From NCBI RefSeq assembly GCF_037101375.1, contig NZ_AP029019.1, positions 248,001 through 312,000 of the forward strand: a stretch of 64,000 nt of DNA, in the 5' to 3' direction. Positions 56,123 through 64,000 of this stretch are shown here, one piece after another (the stretch's first letter is position 1; the number at the start of each line of letters is the position of its first letter). Made by a program: the position numbers and the translations under genes. The notes beneath the pieces were generated by a model, which was not told where the DNA came from, did not search any database, and was given only the letters and a program-made list of their open reading frames with translations. The DNA comes from Acidovorax sp. DW039. GTDB taxonomy: Bacteria; Pseudomonadota; Gammaproteobacteria; Burkholderiales; Burkholderiaceae_C.

Positions 56123-57052
56123 CTACTGCTTTCCCTCAGCAATCTCCATCAAGGCCACAAACCGGCGCGCTCCCAAACCCAATGGCCTTTCCTTGGACCA
56201 GACCACATCCACCCACAGGGCAGCGCCGTTGCTCAGGTTCTCAAAAGGCATCTCCACCAGCGTGCCTGCCGCAATGCGGGGCTGTACCAGCGCACGCGGC
56301 TGCCAGCCCCAGCCCAGGCCCGCTTCGATCAGGCCCAGTGCGGCCAGATGGTTGTCGGTGCGCCAGTGGTGGCGGGCAAAAACAAAGCGCGGGTCGGTCT
56401 GGGCCAGGTCGCGGCTGGCCACCACGATCTGGCGCGTGGTGGTCAGGTGCTCCTCGCGCAGCATGGCGCGCTGCGCGGGCTCGCCCCGGGCCTGTGCGGC
56501 ATCGCGTGCGGCCACCAGCACGGGGTGCTGCGGTGCCATCACGGCCACCAGCGTCTCGGTGCCCACTTCCTGAAAACCCTCGCGCCCGTCGATGCTGGGT
56601 CGCTCAAACACCAGCGCCAGTTGCGCGCGGCCACTGTGCAGCAGCGCCAGCGCATCCACCTGCGGGGCGGTCAGCACCTCCACCTGCAGCAGGGGGTACT
56701 CCTGCGCCAGCGCGGCCAGGGGGGCCGTCCAGCGTGATGCCAGCAGCTCTGGGGCAATCGCCAGGGTCAGCCGCTCTTCCAGCCCCTGCGTCAGCGCTAG
56801 CGCCTGGGCGTTGAGTTGCTGCAGCTGCCCGGCCAGCAGGCGCGCCTGTGGCTCCAGCGCGCGTGCGGCGGCGGTGGGGCGGGGCTCGCGGCCGCTGCGG
56901 TCAAACAGGGGCACGGCCAGCTCGGCCTCCAGGTGGGCGATGGTCATGCTCACGGCCGACGGCACCCGCGAGAGAGCCCGCGCCGCGGCGGAAAACGAGC
57001 CGTGGTCCAGCGCTGCGAGGAACACCTGCACGCTGTCAGACGTGAATGCCAT
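56123..57052 (-). CDS. LysR-family regulator, divergent from the PACE efflux gene
   Basis: A 309-residue LysR-type regulator. Helix-turn-helix near residues 17-40 (GSFSAAARALSRVPSAVSMTIAHLE). The effector domain includes LTLAIAPELLASRW and GLIEAGLGWGWQP. It is divergent from a PACE-family transporter gene with a 70-bp shared region containing two dyads; in Acinetobacter the analogous pair is AceR/AceI, where AceR activates the pump in response to biocide. That parallel is an inference. Confidence 0.88.
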   Translation of the reverse strand: MAFTSDSVQVFLAALDHGSFSAAARALSRVPSAVSMTIAHLEAELAVPLFDRSGREPRPTAAARALEPQARLLAGQLQQLNAQALALTQGLEERLTLAIAPELLASRWTAPLAALAQEYPLLQVEVLTAPQVDALALLHSGRAQLALVFERPSIDGREGFQEVGTETLVAVMAPQHPVLVAARDAAQARGEPAQRAMLREEHLTTTRQIVVASRDLAQTDPRFVFARHHWRTDNHLAALGLIEAGLGWGWQPRALVQPRIAAGTLVEMPFENLSNGAALWVDVVWSKERPLGLGARRFVALMEIAEGKQ

Positions 57053-57062
57053 GGGTCACTTG

Positions 57063-57099
57063 TCAGAAAAACTGAAAGAAGCTGACTTTATATATCAGC
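57063..57099. promoter_or_regulatory. two dyads between the LysR and PACE genes
   Basis: TCAG-AAAAA-CTGA (57063-57075) and GCTGA-N9-TCAGC (57081-57099). Short shared intergenic region; likely LysR operator half-sites. Confidence 0.5.
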
Positions 57100-57122
57100 A
57101 TGGCACACATAAAGTGCAGTCC

Positions 57123-57587
57123 ATGGCACCTTCCCACTCTCCTTTCAGCCTGCAGGGCATTCAACGCCGCGTGGTGTACGTCACGCTGTACGAACTGATC
57201 GCCATCATTGTTGCCACCTTCGGCTTGGCGGCCCTCACGGGGCAGAGCGCATCGCATTCCAGCGTGGCCTCGGTGGCCGCCTCGGCCGTGGCCGTGGTCT
57301 GGAACATCGTCTTCAACTGGGCCTTTGAGCGCTGGGAATCCCGCCAGGCCGTGCGCGGGCGCAGCGTGGCCCGCCGGGTAGCCCACGCCATCGGTTTTGA
57401 AGGGGGGCTCGTGTTCACCCTGGTGCCACTGTTTGCTTGGTGGTTCAACGTGAGCCTGTGGCAGGCCTTTGTGATGGACCTGGCGCTGATCGTCTTCTTC
57501 CTTTGCTACACCTTTGTCTTCAACTGGGTGTTTGACCGGGTGTTTGGCCTGCCTGCGTCGGCCATGGCAACGCCTGCGCAGGCGTGA
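57123..57587 (+). CDS. PACE-family efflux transporter (chlorhexidine-type)
   Basis: A 154-residue inner-membrane protein with four helices built from two bacterial-transmembrane-pair domains. Repeat 1 begins RRVVYVTLYELIAI and has FNWAFERWE; repeat 2 has RVAHAIGFEGGLVF and FNWVFDRVFG, matching the R-x-x-H-A-x-x-F-E and W-x-x-x-F-D/E motifs of AceI-like pumps. These export biocides such as chlorhexidine using the proton gradient, and perhaps polyamines naturally. ATG 57123 gives a family-type N-terminus. It is followed by the metH riboswitch. Confidence 0.9.
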   Translation: MAPSHSPFSLQGIQRRVVYVTLYELIAIIVATFGLAALTGQSASHSSVASVAASAVAVVWNIVFNWAFERWESRQAVRGRSVARRVAHAIGFEGGLVFTLVPLFAWWFNVSLWQAFVMDLALIVFFLCYTFVFNWVFDRVFGLPASAMATPAQA

Positions 57588-57626
57588 GTCGGCACTGATT
57601 GCGCTCTCCCCCTTAAAATCAGCGCT

Positions 57627-57753
57627 TCGCCCAAGGAGCGTTGCAGCGGCGGCCTGATTCCACCCCACGGTGGCTGGCTGCCGTCAGGCTTGGGCACCTT
57701 GCCCCGCCCATAACGACGCTCACCTGTTTTGTCCGTGTTCCTGCACAGGTGAG
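57627..57753 (+). ncRNA. SAH riboswitch with anti-Shine-Dalgarno switch, upstream of metH
   Basis: Matches the S-adenosylhomocysteine riboswitch: P1 GCCCAAG (57629-57635) pairs with CTTGGGC (57689-57695), and GAGCG (57636-57640) can pair with CGCTC (57717-57721) as the pseudoknot, with the conserved GGAGCGTTGCAGCGG and AACGACGCTCACC segments. Downstream, CTCACCTG (57719-57726) exactly complements CAGGTGAG (57746-57753), the Shine-Dalgarno of metH. The pseudoknot and the anti-SD share bases, so SAH binding should free the ribosome site and turn expression on. This fits the known ON behaviour of the class. Confidence 0.88.
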
Positions 57754-57757
57754 CCCT

Positions 57758-60478
<2,721 letters not shown>

Positions 60479-60479
60479 T

Positions 60480-60534
60480 GCTATGAATTGGATAGCTGCT
60501 TGCGCTTATGGGATGGGCGCTGCAGCTATTTTTT
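60480..60534 (+). repeat. dispersed intergenic repeat, copy 7
   Basis: GCTATGAATTGGATAGCTGC, then TTGCGCTTATGGGATGGGCGCTGCAGC and a T-rich end. It begins 1 bp after the metH stop codon. The T-run could help termination. Confidence 0.78.
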
Positions 60535-60586
60535 AGACGCTTCTTGCCAGGGGCTGGTCGATAAAACCCAAGCCACAGCTTTTGGT

Positions 60587-60665
60587 TTGTATTTCTGAAA
60601 AACAATTTTTGATCTGTTTTTTGGATGCTATAAAACGCACTATGCTTTGTATTTTCAAAATACAA
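60587..60665. promoter_or_regulatory. paired HipB-type operators upstream of hipBA
   Basis: TTGTATTTCTGAAAAACAA (60587-60605, one mismatch between 9-bp arms) and TTGTATTTTCAAAATACAA (60647-60665, perfect 9-1-9) are two copies of the same 19-bp palindrome, 60 bp apart. They lie in the AT-rich promoter region just before the antitoxin gene (start 60703), as expected for autorepression by the HipB dimer or HipBA complex. Confidence 0.75.
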
Positions 60666-60702
60666 TCCATAGCATGTTTTTTGCCGAGGCCCATCTGTGC
60701 CC

Positions 60703-60981
60703 ATGGATGACACCTTCACCGTTCGCACGACTGAACAGCTGCCGCAGCTTCTGAAGGCATTCCGCAAAAACGCGGGGTTGACCCAGGCGGATGTGGCCCT
60801 GCGCCTGGGCGTGACGCAGCAGACGGTGTCTGCCCTGGAGCGCAATGCCGAGGCCGTGAGCGCCGAGCGGCTGATGCGGTTGCTGAACATCCTGGGCGTG
60901 GAGTGGGTGTTGCGCACCCGCAGTGCCTCCCAAAGTGATCCCAGTGATCCACCAGCGCCGGGCGACGGCGCCCACTGGTAA
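60703..60981 (+). CDS. hipB: HipB-like antitoxin, XRE-family DNA-binding protein
   Basis: 92 residues. A helix-turn-helix of the XRE/Cro type at about residues 13-65 (LPQLLKAFRKNAGLTQADVALRLGVTQQTVSALERN in parts). The C-terminal tail is short and disordered-looking (SASQSDPSDPPAPGDGAHW), a type often degraded to free the toxin. ATG 60703 is used; GTG 60697 is possible. It is 5 bp before the kinase gene and behind two matching operators, the typical hipBA layout. Confidence 0.88.
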   Translation: MDDTFTVRTTEQLPQLLKAFRKNAGLTQADVALRLGVTQQTVSALERNAEAVSAERLMRLLNILGVEWVLRTRSASQSDPSDPPAPGDGAHW

Positions 60982-60986
60982 GCGCC

Positions 60987-62333
60987 ATGGCCAGCCAGCA
61001 ACGCAGCCGCAAGGCGCTGGGGCTGTGGATGAACGACCACTTTGTCGGCACCTGGAGCCTGGAGGCTGGTGGCGACGTGCTGCAGTACGACAGCCAATGG
61101 GTGCAATCGCCCCAGCGCCGTCCCTTGTCACTGTCTTTGCCCTTCACGCCGGGCAACCGCCCACACAAAGGCGACGCAGTGCGTTTTTACTTTGAGAACC
61201 TGCTGCCCGACAGCAAGGACATTCGCGAGCGGGTGGCGCGCCGCTACCAGGTGGGCGCCACAGACGCCTACACCCTGCTGCGTGAGGTGGGGCGGGACTG
61301 CGTTGGGGCGTTGCAAATACTGCCCGCTGGAGATGAGCCACCCACCGACCTGCGCGTGCAGGCTGAGCCCATGAGCGACCACGCCGTGGCCCAGCGCATC
61401 CGCACCCTGGCCCAGCCCGGGGCGTTTGGCGATGCGGGTATGGCGGACGACTTCCGCATCTCGATTGCGGGGGCACAGGAAAAGGATGCCTTGCTGTTCT
61501 GGCAGGGGCGCTGGTGCCGCCCCTTGGGGGCCACACCCACCACCCACATCTTCAAACTGCCTTTGGGGCTGATCGGCAACCTGCAGCTGGACATGCAGCA
61601 CTCGGTAGAAAACGAATGGCTGTGCGCGCAGTTGCTGGCCGCCTATGGCCTGCCAGTGGCACCGTGCGAAATATTGCGCTTTGAAGACCTGAAGGTGCTG
61701 AGCGTGCAGCGCTTTGACCGGCGCGTATGGAACGACGACACGCTGCTGCGCCTGCCGCAGGAGGACATGTGCCAGGCCACTGGCACATCGCCCGTGCTGA
61801 AGTACGAGGCCGACGGTGGCCCGGGGGTAGACCGCATCATGGCTGTACTGGATGGTTCGGCCCAGCGCGAGCGCGACCGCTTTCACTTCTTCATGGCGCA
61901 GCTGCTGTTCTGGCTGCTGGGCGCAACCGACGGCCACGCCAAGAACTTCAGCCTCTTTCTGCGCCCCGGCGAAAGCTTTGAGATGACACCGCTGTATGAC
62001 GTGCTCTCCGTTTACCCGCTGCTGGGCGAAGGGCCCGGCAAGCTGTCGCCCCACAAGGCACGTCTGGCCATGGCGGTGCGTGGCAAAAATGCGCACTGGC
62101 ATCTGAACAAGATCCTGCGCCGCCACTGGCAGGACGTCGGAGCGCGCTATGGCATCGTGTCACCCAGCGGGCTGACGGTGGATGCCCTGATCGCCAAAGT
62201 GGTTCAGCACACCCCGACCGCAGTGGACAGCGTGCAGCAAAAATTGCCTCCCGGCTTTCCGCAGCAGGTGGCCCAATCCATATTGGATGGGATCATCCAG
62301 GCCGCCGAGCGCTTGGGGCGGGCGTATGAGTGA
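60987..62333 (+). CDS. hipA: HipA-family serine/threonine kinase toxin
   Basis: 448 residues, full length. In E. coli HipA phosphorylates glutamyl-tRNA synthetase, causing growth arrest and persistence. Here SIAGAQEKDALLF (about 159-171) is the phosphate-binding loop. TTHIFKLP follows near 185-192, Asp315 in LGATDGHAKN is the catalytic base and Asp338 in YDVLS the metal ligand. All key residues are retained, so the kinase is likely active. The regulatory Ser150 equivalent in the loop before AQEK is Ser159 (ISIAG). Adjacent to hipB (5 bp), expected to be repressed and neutralised by it. Confidence 0.9.
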   Translation: MASQQRSRKALGLWMNDHFVGTWSLEAGGDVLQYDSQWVQSPQRRPLSLSLPFTPGNRPHKGDAVRFYFENLLPDSKDIRERVARRYQVGATDAYTLLREVGRDCVGALQILPAGDEPPTDLRVQAEPMSDHAVAQRIRTLAQPGAFGDAGMADDFRISIAGAQEKDALLFWQGRWCRPLGATPTTHIFKLPLGLIGNLQLDMQHSVENEWLCAQLLAAYGLPVAPCEILRFEDLKVLSVQRFDRRVWNDDTLLRLPQEDMCQATGTSPVLKYEADGGPGVDRIMAVLDGSAQRERDRFHFFMAQLLFWLLGATDGHAKNFSLFLRPGESFEMTPLYDVLSVYPLLGEGPGKLSPHKARLAMAVRGKNAHWHLNKILRRHWQDVGARYGIVSPSGLTVDALIAKVVQHTPTAVDSVQQKLPPGFPQQVAQSILDGIIQAAERLGRAYE

Positions 62334-62453
62334 TGAAGCGCGGCTCCCAAAACCTCCTTGCGTACTGCGAGAGGTGGAAGGCCTGGCAGGCCGCTACGCT
62401 GAGTTTTGTGGGCTGCTCTCAACCCAGGGCGTGAGCAGCGACAGGCGCACACG

Positions 62454-62849
62454 TCAACCCTGCGGCAGCTTCGCAATCACCTTGATCTCAAACTGAAACC
62501 CATACAGCCACGTCACCCCAATGCCGGTGAGCGTGGGGTGGGGCGCCTCGCCCCAGAACTCGGGCACGATGCCCCAGACGGTCTCGAAGTTCGCTTCGGG
62601 GTTCACCACGAACATCGTCACGTCCACCACATCGTCAAACGTGCAGCCTGCTGCCTGCAGCACCGCGTTGAGGTTGGTGAACGCCCGGCGCACCTGGGTA
62701 GCCAGATCGGGCTCGGGCGAGCCGTCTTCACGGCTGCCGACCTGGCCAGAGACGAACAGGAAACCATTGGCGCGCACGGCGGGTGAATAGCGGTTGCGCT
62801 CGTACAGCGCCTGTCGGCCTGCGGGGAAGACAACATCACGGGTAGGCAT
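62454..62849 (-). CDS. RidA/YjgF-family protein
   Basis: 131 residues of the YjgF/Rid family (NGFLFVSGQVGSREDGSPEPDLATQVRRAFTNLN in parts; TMFVVNPEANF). The C-terminal IGVTWLYGFQFEIKVIAKLPQG lacks the standard P-x-R-S motif at the active-site position (HPTLTGIGVTWL), which suggests a non-canonical Rid subgroup, possibly without imine deaminase activity. ATG 62849 has AAGGA 6 bases upstream. It is divergent from a LysR gene (about 140 bp apart) and may be its target. Confidence 0.82.
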   Translation of the reverse strand: MPTRDVVFPAGRQALYERNRYSPAVRANGFLFVSGQVGSREDGSPEPDLATQVRRAFTNLNAVLQAAGCTFDDVVDVTMFVVNPEANFETVWGIVPEFWGEAPHPTLTGIGVTWLYGFQFEIKVIAKLPQG

Positions 62850-62992
62850 GCAGATCCTTTCATTCATGCGGTGGGAGATGCAGGCACTGTAGAAGCGGGC
62901 GCTGTTTGCATAAACAGGCTAATCTGCGCAGCAGTTGTTCACTATTCCCAAACAATCAACTCAGGGCAGCGCTAGTGGCCCGCCTCACCGCC

Positions 62993-63919
62993 ATGGACCG
63001 TTTTGACGCCCTGCAGGCCTTTGCCCGCGTTGTGGAATCGGGCAGCTTCACCAAAGCCGCTCACACCCTGCACATGAGCCGCACCACCGTCACGCAACTG
63101 GTGCAGCAGCTCGAAGCCCGCCTGCGCGTGAAGCTGCTGCACCGCACCACGCGCAGCGTGCAGCTCACCGCCGATGGCGCGGCCTATTACCCGCGGGTGG
63201 TGCGCCTGCTGGCCGACCTGGAGGACGCGGACGCCAGCCTCTCCAGCGCCGTCACCGCGCCCCGTGGGCGCTTGCGGGTGGATGTGCCCAGCCCGCTGGC
63301 CAGCCTCGTCCTCATCCCGGCGCTGCCCGCCTTCCACGCGCAGTACCCCGATATTCAGTTGCACCTGGGGGTGAGCGATCGCGTGGTGGACATCGTGAGC
63401 GACCAGGTGGACTGTGTGGTGCGCGGCGGCACCATCACCAACCCCTCGCTCATCGCGCGCCATGTGGGCGACCTGGTGCTGCGTGTGTACGCTGCACCCA
63501 GCTACCTGCAACGCTGCGGGGCACCGCAACACCCCATGGAACTGCAGGGGCCGCACCACCACACCGTGGGCTTTGTGTGGGCCCGCACCGGCAAACCCTT
63601 GCCCTTTGCCATGCGCCGGGGCCATGAACAGGTGCAGGCCCAGGGCCGCTACGTGTGCGCGGTGGATGACGGCAACGCCTACTTGGCCGCAGGCCTGGCG
63701 GGCCTGGGCGTGCTCTGGCTGCCCGACTACATGGCCCAGCCCCATGTGGCCGCAGGCACCCTGGTGCCGCTACTGGCTGATTGGCAGATGGAGCCCATGC
63801 CCCTGCACATTGCGTACGCACCGCACCGCCACGTCAGTGCGAAGCTGCGGGTGTTCATCGACTGGGTGGTGGGTCTGATGGAGCAGCACGCTCCCTTGCA
63901 GGGGTGTGCTATCAAATAA
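62993..63919 (+). CDS. LysR-family regulator (CrgA/DmlR-like)
   Basis: 308 residues. Helix-turn-helix near residues 17-40 (GSFTKAAHTLHMSRTTVTQLVQQLEA) and effector domain (GRLRVDVPSPLASLVLIPALPAFHAQYPDIQLHLG in parts; VVRGG). It belongs to the large DmlR/CrgA-like subgroup. ATG 62993 gives the canonical N-terminus MDRFDALQAFARVVESGS. The last residues CAIK and the TAA stop are supplied by a copy of the dispersed repeat (63907 onward), so the native 3' end has probably been replaced. The divergent Rid-like gene is a possible target. Confidence 0.88.
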   Translation: MDRFDALQAFARVVESGSFTKAAHTLHMSRTTVTQLVQQLEARLRVKLLHRTTRSVQLTADGAAYYPRVVRLLADLEDADASLSSAVTAPRGRLRVDVPSPLASLVLIPALPAFHAQYPDIQLHLGVSDRVVDIVSDQVDCVVRGGTITNPSLIARHVGDLVLRVYAAPSYLQRCGAPQHPMELQGPHHHTVGFVWARTGKPLPFAMRRGHEQVQAQGRYVCAVDDGNAYLAAGLAGLGVLWLPDYMAQPHVAAGTLVPLLADWQMEPMPLHIAYAPHRHVSAKLRVFIDWVVGLMEQHAPLQGCAIK

Positions 63920-63952
63920 ATAGCTACCTGCGCTTGATGAACGGGCGCTCGG
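63907..63952 (+). repeat. dispersed intergenic repeat, copy 8
   Basis: TGCTATCAAATAAATAGCTA, then CCTGCGCTTGATGAACGGGCGCTCGG. Overlaps the end of the LysR gene and provides its stop codon TAA. No other feature is seen between here and the window end apart from a GC-rich AGCCCCGCGCGC stretch. Confidence 0.78.
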
Positions 63953-64000
63953 GGTAGATCCGATCATAAAGGCGAAAGCCCCGCGCGCAGTCTCGTGTAC

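Overview
The window looks like ordinary chromosome from a high-GC betaproteobacterium, most likely family Comamonadaceae (Acidovorax-like). Reasons: dense genes, an S-adenosylhomocysteine riboswitch of the betaproteobacterial type, monomeric NADP-isocitrate dehydrogenase, methionine synthase encoded in two pieces, and at least eight copies of a short intergenic repeat I associate with this family. This placement is an inference from gene content and sequence style; no rRNA or tRNA gene is present. I see no prophage, integrase, transposase, CRISPR array or replication origin.

Layout. 0-10 kb: hydrolase and M14 peptidase fragments/genes, a flavodoxin-fold oxidoreductase, D-amino-acid dehydrogenase with a divergent ArgP-like regulator, a TetR regulator, two fasciclin-domain secreted proteins, a UspA protein, a metallophosphoesterase and a LysR regulator. 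10-16 kb: PEP carboxykinase (GTP), QueC, a 48-residue membrane protein, threonine ammonia-lyase, cytochrome b561 and a TetR regulator with two clear operators. 16-20 kb: anaerobic ribonucleotide reductase under paired NrdR boxes, with its glycyl-radical domain on a separate small gene, then the activase NrdG, ending directly at a 268-bp highly structured palindromic element. 20-25 kb: icd, a lineage-type secreted protein and RecQ.

25.6-38.5 kb is one long operon for aerobic degradation of an aromatic acid as its CoA thioester, most likely 2-aminobenzoate (anthranilate): a fused flavin monooxygenase/OYE-type reductase, SDR, MarR regulator, crotonase, acyl-CoA dehydrogenase, aryl-CoA ligase, a five-gene branched-chain-type ABC importer, thioesterase and a RidA protein. 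Most junctions overlap or nearly touch, so import, CoA activation, ring oxidation/reduction, deamination and beta-oxidation are probably co-expressed.

38.5-47 kb: the homocysteine-binding half of methionine synthase, TtcA, a U32 tRNA-hydroxylation protein (YegQ/TrhP), then a run of poorly characterised exported proteins. 47-57.6 kb: glutamate dehydrogenase, two zinc-ribbon membrane proteins, PPK2, a TonB-dependent receptor with a Fur-like box, and a LysR/PACE-efflux divergent pair. 57.6-64 kb: the folate/cobalamin/AdoMet half of methionine synthase behind the SAH riboswitch, a HipBA toxin-antitoxin pair with two operators, a second RidA-like protein and a LysR regulator.

Most notable: the split NrdD glycyl-radical enzyme, the structured palindromic element abutting nrdG, the metH halves separated by about 18 kb with the riboswitch visible only before one, and the dispersed repeat that sometimes supplies gene 3' ends and stop codons.
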